The notes under the pieces were generated by a model. The model searched no databases. It saw only the letters and a list, made by a program, of their open reading frames with translations, and was not told where the DNA came from. The translations under genes and the position numbers were made by a program. A stretch of 64,000 nt of DNA from Pseudoclavibacter sp. AY1F1 (GTDB lineage Bacteria; Actinomycetota; Actinomycetes; Actinomycetales; Microbacteriaceae): the NCBI RefSeq assembly GCF_002931075.1, contig NZ_PSTQ01000009.1, forward strand, positions 90,113-154,112, written 5' to 3'. This document shows, in pieces, positions 8,458-17,296 of this stretch (positions within the stretch are counted from its first letter, which is position 1; each line of letters starts with the position of its first letter).

Positions 8458-9386
8458 TGGCAACCGAAACCCTGGCGATCCCGGCCAAGGACCGCAAGCG
8501 CCAGCGCCGGCCCCGCTCCCTCGGCCGGGAGAACCTGGCCGGTTGGCTGTTCGCCGCACCGGCGATCATCGGCTTCGCGGCCTTCTTCGTCTGGCCTGCG
8601 CTACGCGGCGCGTACTTCAGCTTCACGAAGTACAACCTGCTCACCGACCCCGAGTGGGTCGGACTCGACAACTACACCCGCATGTTCGCGGATGAGGTCT
8701 TCTGGAATGCGCTCGGCGTCACGGTCTACTACGTGCTGCTCAACATCGGCTTCCAGACGCTGCTCGCACTCGGCGTCGCGGTGCTGCTGCATCGACTCAC
8801 GCAGTCGCTGGTGATCCGTGGCATCGCCCTGCTGCCGTACATGATTGCGAACGTGATCGCCGCGCTCGTCTGGTTCTACCTGTTCGATTACCAGATCGGG
8901 CCGATCAACGAGCTCATCGCCTGGCTGGGGCTCGACCGAATCGCGTTCCTCGGCGATCAGGCCTGGGCGATACCGACCATCGCGTTCATCAACGTGTGGC
9001 GCCACCTCGGCTACACGGCACTGCTGATCTTCGCCGGTCTCCAGATGATCCCGCGCGATGTCTACGAGGCCGGTGCGATTGACGGCGCTGGGGAGCTGCG
9101 CATGTTCCGCAGCATCACGCTTCCCCTGTTGCGTCCTATCCTCGCGATGGTCCTGGTGATCACGGTCACCGGCGCCTTCCAGGTGTTCGACACCGTCGCA
9201 GTCACGACGGGCGGCGGACCGGTCAACGCCACGCGAGTCATCAACTACTACATCTACGACGTGGCCTTCACGCGTGGCGACTTCGGATACGGCTCGGCCC
9301 TGGCCGTCGCCCTGTTCGTCCTGCTCGCGGTCTTCACGTATATCCAGCTGCGGGCGACCCGCGCCAACCAGACCGACCTGGGATGA
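8457..9386 (+). CDS. carbohydrate ABC permease, MalF/UgpA type
   Basis: Inner-membrane subunit of a CUT1 sugar importer, 309 residues. It has six hydrophobic helices and the cytoplasmic EAA loop EAGAIDGAGELRMFRSITLP that docks the ATPase. The start overlaps the alpha-galactosidase stop (TGATG), so the genes are coupled. With the next two genes it forms a complete importer except for the ATPase, which in Actinobacteria is often a shared MsiK protein encoded elsewhere. The substrate is inferred to be alpha-galactosides from the GH36 gene. Confidence 0.93.
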   Translation: MATETLAIPAKDRKRQRRPRSLGRENLAGWLFAAPAIIGFAAFFVWPALRGAYFSFTKYNLLTDPEWVGLDNYTRMFADEVFWNALGVTVYYVLLNIGFQTLLALGVAVLLHRLTQSLVIRGIALLPYMIANVIAALVWFYLFDYQIGPINELIAWLGLDRIAFLGDQAWAIPTIAFINVWRHLGYTALLIFAGLQMIPRDVYEAGAIDGAGELRMFRSITLPLLRPILAMVLVITVTGAFQVFDTVAVTTGGGPVNATRVINYYIYDVAFTRGDFGYGSALAVALFVLLAVFTYIQLRATRANQTDLG

Positions 9387-9390
9387 CACC

Positions 9391-10365
9391 ATGACCATGA
9401 CGAAGAGTTCACGCACAAGCAAGAGCACAAGTCCGACGCCCCCGTCGGAGGAGCCCGCGGAGTCCGAAGTGGCGGGTAAGAAGCCACGGCAGAAGGCGTC
9501 GATCGGTCGCATCGCGGCGTGGGTGCTGCTCTGGGTCCTGCTGCTGATCACCCTGTTCCCGTTCTACTGGATGCTCCGCACCTCGCTGTCGAACAACCTC
9601 TCGCTCGCCGGCAACCCGGGGAACCCGTTCCCCGTCGACTTCACCCTCGGCGCGTACAAGCGGGTCCTCGGACTGGCCACCACCGAGGAGTCGATGGCCG
9701 AGGGCGGGTCGGGCGCCTCGATCGACTTCTGGCTCTACCTTCGCAACTCGGTGATCGTCGCCACGCTCATCACCGTCGGCCAGGTGGTGTTCTGCTCGAT
9801 GGCGGCCTACGCCTTCGCTCGGCTGAAGTGGGCTGGCCGCGACCTGGTCTTCGGCATCCTGCTGTGCGCCCTCATGGTGCCTGTCATCTTCACGACGATC
9901 CCGAACTTCATCACCATCCGGGACCTCGGGCTGCTGAACACGCACCTCGGCATCGCTCTACCGACAATGCTCATGACACCCTTCGCGATCTTCTTCCTCC
10001 GGCAGTTCTTCCTCGGCATCAACCGCGAGGTTGAGGAGGCCGCCATCCTCGACGGCGCCGGACACATCCGCCGCTTCACGTCGATCGCGTTGCCGCTCAC
10101 GGCCTCGCCGATCGCGACGCTCGCCATCCTCACCTACATCAACAGCTGGAACGAGTACTTCTGGCCGCTTGTGGTCGGGCGTGCGGAGGACGTCCGTGTC
10201 CTCACGGTGGCGCTCGGCGTCTTCCGGTCGCAGACGCCGCAGGGTGGTCCCGACTGGGCCGGCCTCATGGCGGCCACCCTCATCGCCGCCCTCCCGGTGA
10301 TCGTCCTCTTCCTCCTCCTCGGCAAGCGCATCATCAACTCCATCGGCTACTCGGGCACGAAGTGA
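9391..10365 (+). CDS. carbohydrate ABC permease, MalG/UgpE type
   Basis: Second membrane subunit of the same CUT1 importer, 324 residues from this ATG (9397 is also possible). A polar N-terminal tail rich in Ser, Thr and Lys precedes TM1 (WVLLWVLLLITLFPFYWML). The EAA motif is EEAAILDGAGHIRRFTSIAL. It starts 4 bases after the MalF-type gene. The open frame extends upstream over the previous gene, but only this start gives the family's usual N terminus. Confidence 0.92.
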   Translation: MTMTKSSRTSKSTSPTPPSEEPAESEVAGKKPRQKASIGRIAAWVLLWVLLLITLFPFYWMLRTSLSNNLSLAGNPGNPFPVDFTLGAYKRVLGLATTEESMAEGGSGASIDFWLYLRNSVIVATLITVGQVVFCSMAAYAFARLKWAGRDLVFGILLCALMVPVIFTTIPNFITIRDLGLLNTHLGIALPTMLMTPFAIFFLRQFFLGINREVEEAAILDGAGHIRRFTSIALPLTASPIATLAILTYINSWNEYFWPLVVGRAEDVRVLTVALGVFRSQTPQGGPDWAGLMAATLIAALPVIVLFLLLGKRIINSIGYSGTK

Positions 10366-10406
10366 CCCACCCCTCTCCTCGCTCCACACGAATCGAAAGG
10401 CACTCA

Positions 10407-11756
10407 ATGAAGAACGCCAAGAAGATCGCCATCGCGGCGGTCGTGACCGGCACGCTGTTCGCCGCAACAGCCTGCTCCGGCGCCAGCGGCGGCGACGACG
10501 GAGGCTCGGAAGCCGCGTCGCTGCGCTACTGGCTGTGGGACTCCAACCAGTTGCCCAGCTACGAGCAGTGCATCGCTGACTTCACGGCGGCCAACCCGGA
10601 GATCGACGTTCAGATCGAACAGGTCGGCTGGAACGACTACTTCGAGACCCTGACGACCAGCCTCGTCGGCGGCGACGCCCCAGACGTCATCACCAACCAC
10701 GCCTCCTTCTACCCGGAGCTCGCGACCTCTGGCTCGCTGCTGGAACTCGACGACGTCGACGTCGACCTCGAGTCGTTCCGAGACGGCCTCGCGGAACGGT
10801 GGATCGGCGAAGACGGCAAGCGCTACGGCCTGCCGAAGGACTGGGACACCGTCGCCACGCTCTTCAACACCGACTACCTCACGGAAGCCGGATACACGCC
10901 AGAAGACCTCAACAACCTCGACTGGAACCCAGACGACGGTGGAACCTGGGAAGAGACGATCGCGCATCTCACGGTTGACGCCAACGGGGTGCGCGGCGAC
11001 GAAGCGGGCTTCGACAAGAACAACGTGGCCGTCTACGGCCTCGGCCTCAAGGCCAAGTCGGGCATCGGGGCCTTCGGCCAGACCCAGTGGAGCCCATACG
11101 CGCTGTCGAACGACTGGAGCTACGCGGACCAGAACACGTTCGGCACGGAGTTCAACTACGCGGATGAGAAGTACATCGAGACCATCGAATGGTGGTCAGG
11201 CCTGATCGAGAAGGGCTACATGCCCGGCTACGAGGCCGCGATCTCGGGCACGAGCATCCAGGAAGCCTACGGCGCCGGACGCTACGCGCTTGTCACCGAT
11301 GGCAGCTGGAACGCCAAGGCCTACTTCGGCATGACCGGCGTTGAGACGGGGATCGCACCCCTGCCCGTCGGGCCCAGTGGTGACCGCGCCGGTGTCATGA
11401 ACGGCCTCGCGGACTCCGTCATCGCCGGAACCGAGCACCCGGAAGCTTCCAAGAAGCTGGTCGCCTACCTCGCGACCGCCGACTGTCAGGACATCGTGGC
11501 GGAAGCCGCCGTCGTCTTCCCCGCCGTTCAATCATCGAGCGACAAGGCTCGCGAGGCTTTCAGCGACGCCGGCATCGACGTCTCGGTGTATTACGACGCG
11601 TTCGACGCGGGCGAGTACGTTGAGGCTCCCATCGCCAACAACTGGAGCTCGATCCTCGCCATCATGGAGCCCGCCGTCGAGGCTGTGCTCCTCGGGCAGG
11701 GTGACGAGAACACCCTGAAGCAGGCCGCTGACCAGGTCAACCAGCTGTTCCCGTAG
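10407..11756 (+). CDS. CUT1 sugar-binding lipoprotein
   Basis: Extracellular solute-binding protein of the operon, 449 residues. The start at 10407 has GAAAGG 6 bases upstream and gives a lipoprotein signal MKNAKKIAIA...AATAC with the lipid-attached Cys at about 23. The mature part is a family 1 binding protein (LRYWLWDSNQLPSYEQCIADF, GGDAPDVITNHASFYPEL). The gene is last in the operon, whereas binding-protein genes more often come first, and is followed at once by a strong terminator. Confidence 0.92.
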   Translation: MKNAKKIAIAAVVTGTLFAATACSGASGGDDGGSEAASLRYWLWDSNQLPSYEQCIADFTAANPEIDVQIEQVGWNDYFETLTTSLVGGDAPDVITNHASFYPELATSGSLLELDDVDVDLESFRDGLAERWIGEDGKRYGLPKDWDTVATLFNTDYLTEAGYTPEDLNNLDWNPDDGGTWEETIAHLTVDANGVRGDEAGFDKNNVAVYGLGLKAKSGIGAFGQTQWSPYALSNDWSYADQNTFGTEFNYADEKYIETIEWWSGLIEKGYMPGYEAAISGTSIQEAYGAGRYALVTDGSWNAKAYFGMTGVETGIAPLPVGPSGDRAGVMNGLADSVIAGTEHPEASKKLVAYLATADCQDIVAEAAVVFPAVQSSSDKAREAFSDAGIDVSVYYDAFDAGEYVEAPIANNWSSILAIMEPAVEAVLLGQGDENTLKQAADQVNQLFP

Positions 11757-11773
11757 GGACTCAGCGCGGCTCA

Positions 11774-11805
11774 GGGGCACTCCGACGTCCTCGTCGGGGT
11801 GCCCC
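11774..11805 (+). terminator. rho-independent terminator of the alpha-galactoside operon
   Basis: Perfect 14-bp stem (GGGGCACTCCGACG / CGTCGGGGTGCCCC) with a TCCT loop, followed by TTTCG. It starts 17 bases after the binding-protein stop codon. Confidence 0.85.
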
Positions 11806-11878
11806 TTTCGCATCCCAGCGTGCGCCCAGCACGGATGCAGGCTGCGGGTCCCGTCGAGCCGCGGCGGAACGGACTCAC

Positions 11879-11995
11879 GGAACGTCCGACGAGAGCTGTA
11901 AGTCGGGCAGCGAGGAGCGGCACCGACACGAAGGCGATGCCGTCGGCCAGGTTCGACAGCACGTTCGCGCTCCAGAGCACACGAAAATCCGCGAT
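11879..11995 (-). pseudogene. remnant of an MFS transporter N terminus
   Basis: Read on the minus strand, the segment ADFRVLWSANVLSNLADG followed by IAFVSVPLLAARLT is a clear match to TM1 of the drug-exporter-like MFS group (typically FRRLWSANxxSNLGDG). After about 30 codons the similarity stops in unrelated arginine-rich sequence, and the frame never contains the other eleven helices. It lies between the operon terminator and the convergent membrane-protein gene, so it is probably what is left of a deleted gene. Confidence 0.5.
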
Positions 11996-12014
11996 CGGGT
12001 GGCATCCGGGAAGC

Positions 12015-12572
12015 CTACCGATGCACGGCTTCCCTGAGGTCTTTGATCAAGCGGGGAGTCCGCCCGCGTCGAACCCCGGGCAGCCAAGTCCTGGCCGGGT
12101 AGCTCAGTCGCACGACGAAGTAGTTGAGGTACTCGACGACGCCGAACGCCCACGTGAACGCGACCAGCGCCGCGGCCGGCCATGAGCTGGGCCACCAGGC
12201 CACGATGCCGACGAGCCCACCAATCAACACCACGAGGTTCAGCCACTTCAGAGCCCAGAAGACACGGGCGAGCCCGACGGGCATCCTTGATTCCCCGACC
12301 CAGCGCCGCGCCAGGAGCCAGTACGCACCGCCCTGCAGCAGCACGAACAGCAATGGCGCGAGGGCTGACCAGAACGCCGCGAGGTCCATGCCAGTCGTCA
12401 GGATGGTCGGCACGGCCCACACCCCCAGCAGCGTGAACGTCACAACTGACGTCAGCTCGCCGGCGCCGAGTGAGAGGTATTGGCGGCGGGCGTCATGCCG
12501 CGTGCGAGGCGGCGAACCGCTCGATCGAGACGACCGCGCTCCGTCGGAGGGTGGCTGCAGGTGGTCCGTCAC
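12015..12572 (-). CDS. conserved membrane protein of unknown function
   Basis: Protein of 185 residues with four predicted membrane helices (ELTSVVTFTLLGVWAVPTI, AALAPLLFVLLQGGAYWLL, WLNLVVLIGGLVGIVAWW, AAALVAFTWAFGVVEYLNYF), then a basic C-terminal tail (RRGRTPRLIKDLREAVHR). The N terminus is hydrophilic and arginine-rich. It starts with GTG overlapping the LacI stop by four bases (GTGA) and is the last member of a four-gene operon. I recognise it only as a conserved Actinobacterial membrane protein; no function can be given. Confidence 0.7.
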   Translation of the reverse strand: MTDHLQPPSDGARSSRSSGSPPRTRHDARRQYLSLGAGELTSVVTFTLLGVWAVPTILTTGMDLAAFWSALAPLLFVLLQGGAYWLLARRWVGESRMPVGLARVFWALKWLNLVVLIGGLVGIVAWWPSSWPAAALVAFTWAFGVVEYLNYFVVRLSYPARTWLPGVRRGRTPRLIKDLREAVHR

Positions 12573-13648
12573 CGCGAGCGCTCAACAGAGTTGCCGCTAC
12601 CCCCGCTGCTGCTGCGCACCACGAGCTTGGTCGGCAGGATGCGGTGCTCACCGACCCGCGGCGACTCGCCCTCCGCATTCGCATCCACGCGCCCGACCAC
12701 CATGTCGACGGCGGCGGATGCGAGTTGCGCCGGGTCCTGCGCGAGGCTCGTGAGCTGCAGGTACGGCAGGTCCGCCTGTTCGGAGTTGTCGAACCCGACG
12801 ACGGCGAGGTCCTCGGGGACACGCTTGCCGAGGAGGCGCGCCTGAGCGACAACTCCCTGCGCGCTGCGGTCGTTGAAGGCGACCACCGCGGTGGTCTCCG
12901 GGTAACGCTCCAGCGCATCCTCGATCGCCTTCGCGCCGGCGGCTTCCGACGCTCCCCCGGCAACTATCGCAATCTCGTCGCCGAGCCCGGCCGCGGCCGT
13001 GGCTTCAAGGAACGTCGCCGTGCGCACCTCATCACCCGAGACGCCCGGCGCCCCGAGGTACAGGATGCGCGAATGTCCGCGCTCGTGCAGATGCCGCACG
13101 GCGATCTCCATGCCGCGCGCGTCGTCCATGGAGACGCTGTCGAAGTGGTCAGACGAGTACTGGCTGGCGACCGTGACAACTGGAACCTCGCCGGCGATGC
13201 GGTCGATCCGTTCCTCGGGCAGCGACGCCCCGAGCAGCACGAGCCCCTCAACTCGCTCCCCAAGCAGCGCCTCGATCGCATCCGTTTCCCCGCGCCGCTT
13301 CGTCACGGCGGCAAGCGAGACGTTGTATCCGGCCTCCCGCGCCGCGAGCTGCAGCTCGTCGATGAGCTGACCGTGGAACGGCTGCGCTGCGTGGAAGACG
13401 ATGCCGATGAGACGCGAGCGACCCTGCTTGAGCATCCGCGCCCGCTCGTCGCGCCGGTAGCCGAGGCGGGTTGCGACCTCGAGGACGTGCGCGCGCGAAG
13501 CTGGGCTCGCACCCGGCACGTCCCGCATGACAATCGACACGAGCGGCTGTGAGACACCAGCCGCGTCGGCGACATCGCGCATCGTGACGCGCCTACCGCC
13601 GCCCGGGCGCGCCGGGCGGCGGTAGTCACGTTCGTCGGCGTCGCTCAT
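12569..13648 (-). CDS. LacI-family transcriptional regulator
   Basis: Regulator of 359 residues. The helix-turn-helix is VTMRDVADAAGVSQPLVSIV, followed by a periplasmic-binding-protein-like sensor (LIGIVFHAAQPFHGQLIDEL, VEGLVLLGASLP, VVAFNDRSAQGVV, LAVVGFDNSEQADLPYLQLT). It overlaps both its upstream and downstream neighbours by four bases. The linked dehydrogenase and isomerase genes suggest that a polyol or inositol-like sugar is the effector. The natural target is the palindrome in front of the operon and the divergent sugar porter. Confidence 0.9.
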   Translation of the reverse strand: MSDADERDYRRPARPGGGRRVTMRDVADAAGVSQPLVSIVMRDVPGASPASRAHVLEVATRLGYRRDERARMLKQGRSRLIGIVFHAAQPFHGQLIDELQLAAREAGYNVSLAAVTKRRGETDAIEALLGERVEGLVLLGASLPEERIDRIAGEVPVVTVASQYSSDHFDSVSMDDARGMEIAVRHLHERGHSRILYLGAPGVSGDEVRTATFLEATAAAGLGDEIAIVAGGASEAAGAKAIEDALERYPETTAVVAFNDRSAQGVVAQARLLGKRVPEDLAVVGFDNSEQADLPYLQLTSLAQDPAQLASAAVDMVVGRVDANAEGESPRVGEHRILPTKLVVRSSSGGSGNSVERSR

Positions 13649-14472
13649 ACCTCGATGCTAAAGGCCTCCCGGAAGCGGCGCAGCGCGAGGTCGGAATCGG
13701 CGGACGCAAACGCCTCCATCGCGACGACTCCCCGATACCCCAGCTCGTCGAGGGCACGCGCGACCCGCGGGTAGTGGATCTCGCCCGTGCCCGGCTCGCA
13801 GCGGCCCGGCACATCCGCGACCTGGATCTCGCCGATGTACGGCAGCGCCCGGCCGCACAGGTCGACAAGATCACCCTCGCCGATCTGCGCGTGGTACAGG
13901 TCCAGGTTGAGTCGGAGGTGCGGGCTGTCGACAGCCGCGACGAGCGCGATCGTGTCGCTCGCCCGGTTGAACGGAACCCCAGGGTGGTCGACGGCGTGGT
14001 TCAGGTTCTCGAGCGTGAAGACCTTGCCGTACTCCTCGCCGAGCTTCGCGAGCCGCTCGAGCGTGCGCAGCGCGGCGAGCCAATCGGCCGGGGTCGTGTG
14101 CGCACTCGGCCGCACGGGCAAACCGTCGTCGTCGAGACCCGTGCCGTGGATCACGAGGCGCGGCACGTTCAGCACCTGCGCCGCCTCGAGCGACTCGCGC
14201 GCGGTGGTCACGATCTCGTCGGCTCCATCCGGGTCGATCAGCTCGCCGCGGATGTACCCCGACATGGAGCCGAACGTCGCGCCGGTCGCGACGAGCGCAT
14301 CCAGGTCCTTCTCCCACCAGCGCCAGATCTCGACCTCGAACCCGGCGTCATCGATGCGGCGCACGCGCTCCTCGAACGGCAGGTCGAGGAAGAGCATTTC
14401 CGCGCAGGCGGCAAGCACAAACGGCGATGCCGCGGAGCTGCCAGTGCCCGTAGCCGCAACTGCCGCGCTCAT
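13645..14472 (-). CDS. TIM-barrel sugar isomerase, hydroxypyruvate isomerase-like
   Basis: Member of the xylose-isomerase-like TIM barrel family, 275 residues. Characteristic pieces are FAAEMLF-type start (AACAEMLFLDLPFEERV), IHGTGL, FTLENLNHAVDHPGVPF (metal-binding Glu), LDLYHAQIGEGDL (His ligand), IQVADVPGRCEPGTGEIHYP and VAMEAF with the second catalytic Glu. This is the pattern of hydroxypyruvate isomerase and related ketose epimerases. Stop and start overlap the flanking operon genes by four bases each. With a Gfo/Idh/MocA dehydrogenase it probably works in catabolism of an inositol- or sugar-acid-type substrate. Confidence 0.82.
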   Translation of the reverse strand: MSAAVAATGTGSSAASPFVLAACAEMLFLDLPFEERVRRIDDAGFEVEIWRWWEKDLDALVATGATFGSMSGYIRGELIDPDGADEIVTTARESLEAAQVLNVPRLVIHGTGLDDDGLPVRPSAHTTPADWLAALRTLERLAKLGEEYGKVFTLENLNHAVDHPGVPFNRASDTIALVAAVDSPHLRLNLDLYHAQIGEGDLVDLCGRALPYIGEIQVADVPGRCEPGTGEIHYPRVARALDELGYRGVVAMEAFASADSDLALRRFREAFSIEV

Positions 14473-15482
14473 CGGACGACCTCAACCGGTGCGCCGGTCT
14501 TGACCGACTCGATGCAGGCGAGCGCGATGACCATCGCCTCGAGCGCGGCTTCCGTGCCGGGGCGGGGGGTCTCGACGCCGGCGACGGCGTTGACAAACGC
14601 CTGCAGCTCGCCCGTGTAGGCGGCGCGCATGAGCTGCGTGTCGGCGCGCACGGTGTCGCAGGATGCGCCGGCCGCGCCGTAGAGGCGGAGGCTCGACGCG
14701 GCGAGCTCGCCGGCCGTCGCCATGCCTGCGCTGCCGAAGACCTCGGCGCGGGTGTCGTACCCGTAGGCGGCCGAGAAATTCGCCTCTGCCGTGGCAATGG
14801 CGCCGTTGTCGTAGCGGATCGTGACGACCGAGGTGTCGAGCAGCCCCTTGTCCTTGAAGTCCGGAGCGACAAGCGCATCAGCAACCGCGTAGACGGAGGT
14901 CGCTCGGGCGCCCGGGTTGAAGAAGTTGAGGGTGTCGAAGTCGTGGATGAGCGTCTCAAGGAAGATCGTGAACGGCGGGATCGCGGCGGGGTTCGCAAGT
15001 CCCGGGTCGCGGGTCACCGAGCGGAGCAGCTGCGGGGTGCCGAGGGTTCCCGCGTCGAGGGCGGAGCGCAGCTCGGGGAAGCCGTTCGCGTAGCGGCGGT
15101 TGAAGCCGACCTGGAAGACGACTCCGTGACGCTCGACGGCGGCCTCGACGCGGCGCAGTTCCGCAAGCGAGACGCCGGTCGGCTTCTCGCAGAAGATGGC
15201 CTTGCCCGCCGCGGCCGCCTGCTCGACAAGCGCGGTGTGGAAGCGCGGCGGTGCCGTGATGACCACCGCGTCGAGGTCGGGGCGGGCGAGCAGCTCGGCG
15301 ACGTCCGTGTACGGCTGTTCGACGCCGAGCGAATCGGCGAGCGACGCTGCTGCACCCTCGACGGGGTCGGCGATGGCGATGAGCTCGGCATTCGGGATGT
15401 CGCGGGCGATGAGCGCTGCGTGGTTGCTGCCGATGCGGCCGGCACCGATGAGGGCGACGCGGATGTGGGGGTTCGTGGTCAT
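14469..15482 (-). CDS. Gfo/Idh/MocA oxidoreductase, inositol 2-dehydrogenase-like
   Basis: NAD(P)-dependent sugar or polyol dehydrogenase of 337 residues. The Rossmann start VALIGAGRIGSNHAALIA, the family EKP motif (AIFCEKPTGVSLAELRR), and FQVGFNRRYANGF followed by LIHDFDTLNFF (catalytic Asp-His region) are all present. The overall look is closest to IolG-type inositol 2-dehydrogenases. First gene of the coupled four-gene operon and divergent from a sugar porter, which matches the usual pairing of IolG-like enzymes with an IolT-like transporter. Confidence 0.85.
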   Translation of the reverse strand: MTTNPHIRVALIGAGRIGSNHAALIARDIPNAELIAIADPVEGAAASLADSLGVEQPYTDVAELLARPDLDAVVITAPPRFHTALVEQAAAAGKAIFCEKPTGVSLAELRRVEAAVERHGVVFQVGFNRRYANGFPELRSALDAGTLGTPQLLRSVTRDPGLANPAAIPPFTIFLETLIHDFDTLNFFNPGARATSVYAVADALVAPDFKDKGLLDTSVVTIRYDNGAIATAEANFSAAYGYDTRAEVFGSAGMATAGELAASSLRLYGAAGASCDTVRADTQLMRAAYTGELQAFVNAVAGVETPRPGTEAALEAMVIALACIESVKTGAPVEVVR

Positions 15483-15554
15483 GGTGTTTCTCCTGGGGAC
15501 GGCGGTGCCGACACGACACTGTGCTGCTGGGTGCGCCCAGCAAGAGCAGACTAT

Positions 15555-15584
15555 TACGTACTAGCGCTCGACGTCTAGTACGTA
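15555..15584. promoter_or_regulatory. operator: perfect 10-bp inverted repeat between divergent operons
   Basis: Arms TACGTACTAG (15555-15564) and CTAGTACGTA (15575-15584) are exact reverse complements separated by 10 bases, so the two centres lie about two helical turns apart. Each arm itself contains a TACGTA palindrome. It lies 73 bases from the dehydrogenase start and 59 bases from the porter start and is the obvious binding site for the operon's LacI regulator. Confidence 0.65.
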
Positions 15585-15642
15585 TAAGGTTGCCTCCAAT
15601 CGGCCGGTCGACCCGGCCCAGATCGCGGACAAAGGAGTTCTC

Positions 15643-17091
15643 ATCACTTCCACGCACGGGGCATCAGCGTCAGAGACAGCCCTTCCCAAACTCACACCGG
15701 GCCCGTACCGCAAGCGGCTCGGCCTCATCTCGATCGTCGCCTGCTTCGGCGGCCTGCTCTTCGGCTACGACACGGGCGTCATCAACGGCGCCCTGCGCCC
15801 GATGGCCGCCGAGATCGGCCTCGACGCCTTCACCGAGGGTGTCGTCACCAGCTCCCTCGTGTTCGCCGCCGCCTTCGGCGCGCTCTTCGGCGGACGCATC
15901 TCCGACGCCATCGGCCGCCGCCGCACGATCATCATCCTCGCCGTCCTCTTCTTCGTCGGCACGGTCGTCGTCGTGGCGTCGCCGAACTTCGCGCTGCTGG
16001 TCGTGGGACGCATCCTGCTCGGCCTCGCCGTCGGCGGCGCATCCACGGTTGTGCCGGTCTACCTTGCCGAGCTCGCGCCGTTCGAGATCCGCGGGTCGAT
16101 CACGGGCCGCAACGAGGTCGCGATCGTCACGGGCCAGCTCTCCGCGTTTGTCATCAACGCGATCCTCGGCAACACGCTCAGCCACGTCGATGGGGTCTGG
16201 CGCATCATGTTCGCGGTCTGCGCTATTCCGGCGATCTGCCTGTTCTTCGGGATGCTCCGCATGCCCGAGTCGCCCCGCTGGCTTGTCGAGAAGGGCCGCC
16301 ACGCGGACGCCCTCGCCGTACTCAAGACGGTCCGCTCCGAGGAGCGCGCGATCGCCGAGCTCGGCGAGGTCGAGCAGGTCGCGGAAGAGGAGCAGAAGGA
16401 ATCGAAGGTCGGTCTCGCGGCCGTTCTGACGAACAAGTGGCTCATCCGCATCCTGCTCATCGGCATCGGCGTCTCGATGATGCAGCAGCTGACCGGCATC
16501 AACTCGATCATGTACTACGGCCAGGTCGTGCTGATCGAGTCCGGCTTCGAGGCAAGCGCAGCCCTCATCGCGAACATTGCGCCCGGCGTCGTCGCCGTCA
16601 TCGGCGGGTTCATCGCCCTGTACATGATGGACCGCGTCGACCGCCGGAAAACGTTCGCGATCGGCCTCACCCTCACGACCACGTGCCACTTGCTCATCGG
16701 CGCCTCATCACTGCTACTGCCCGTCGGGAACCCGGCCCGCCCGTTCGTGATCCTCATCCTCGTCGTCGCGTTCGTCGCATCAATGCAGACCTTCCTCAAC
16801 GTCGCCGTCTGGGTCTACCTGGCAGAGATCTTCCCGCTGCACATGCGCGGCCTCGGCATCGGCGTCTCCGTGTTCTTCGGCTGGATGACCAACGGATTCC
16901 TCGCCCTCTACTTCCCGAGCCTCATCGCCGGGATGGGCATCAGCGGCGTCTTCTTCCTGTTCGCCGGCATCGGAGCCCTCGCGCTGATCTTCACGATCAC
17001 GCAGGTTCCCGAGACCCGCGGCGTGACCCTCGAGAAGCTCGAGGTCGGTGTCACGACGGGAGCCATCCACGTGCTCGGCAAGAGCCGCTAA
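15643..17091 (+). CDS. sugar-porter MFS transporter (inositol/sugar:H+ symporter-like), ATC start
   Basis: Twelve-helix sugar porter of about 482 residues. Family marks: TM1 FGGLLFGYDTGVINGAL, loop motif GGRISDAIGRRR, PESPRWLVEKGR, QQLTGINSIMYYG and the final VPETRG. The reading frame runs back without ATG, GTG or TTG to a TAG at 15562. A strong AAAGGAG (15631-15637) lies 5 bases before ATC at 15643, giving a start of ITSTHGASASET, so ATC (or a sequencing error for ATG) is the likely start. The first in-frame ATG, at 15802, would delete TM1 and its conserved motif. Divergent from the dehydrogenase operon and followed by hairpins. Confidence 0.8.
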   Translation: MTSTHGASASETALPKLTPGPYRKRLGLISIVACFGGLLFGYDTGVINGALRPMAAEIGLDAFTEGVVTSSLVFAAAFGALFGGRISDAIGRRRTIIILAVLFFVGTVVVVASPNFALLVVGRILLGLAVGGASTVVPVYLAELAPFEIRGSITGRNEVAIVTGQLSAFVINAILGNTLSHVDGVWRIMFAVCAIPAICLFFGMLRMPESPRWLVEKGRHADALAVLKTVRSEERAIAELGEVEQVAEEEQKESKVGLAAVLTNKWLIRILLIGIGVSMMQQLTGINSIMYYGQVVLIESGFEASAALIANIAPGVVAVIGGFIALYMMDRVDRRKTFAIGLTLTTTCHLLIGASSLLLPVGNPARPFVILILVVAFVASMQTFLNVAVWVYLAEIFPLHMRGLGIGVSVFFGWMTNGFLALYFPSLIAGMGISGVFFLFAGIGALALIFTITQVPETRGVTLEKLEVGVTTGAIHVLGKSR

Positions 17092-17137
17092 CCACCAGAG
17101 AATTCAAGACTCGGCCGCTTCTGCGAGCGGCCGACCC

Positions 17138-17190
17138 GCCCGCGGGGCCGGCTACGATTTGGACGTCCTGGCCGGACCCCGCGGGCTTTT
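17138..17190 (+). terminator. rho-independent terminator after the sugar porter
   Basis: Long stem formed by GCCCGCGGGGCCGG and CCGGACCCCGCGGGC (one bulged base) followed by TTTT. Just upstream, 17111-17134 forms a second perfect hairpin (TCGGCCGCT / AGCGGCCGA, 6-base loop) without a T tract. Together they separate the porter from msrB. Confidence 0.75.
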
Positions 17191-17296
17191 CTGCGCGCCT
17201 ACCTGAGCGTCCGCCGAGAAGCGCGAAGACGTGCATCCGATGTCGGAACGCTTTCGCCCGCCCGAGTGTTGTCCTGATGTTGGAGAGGACATACCC

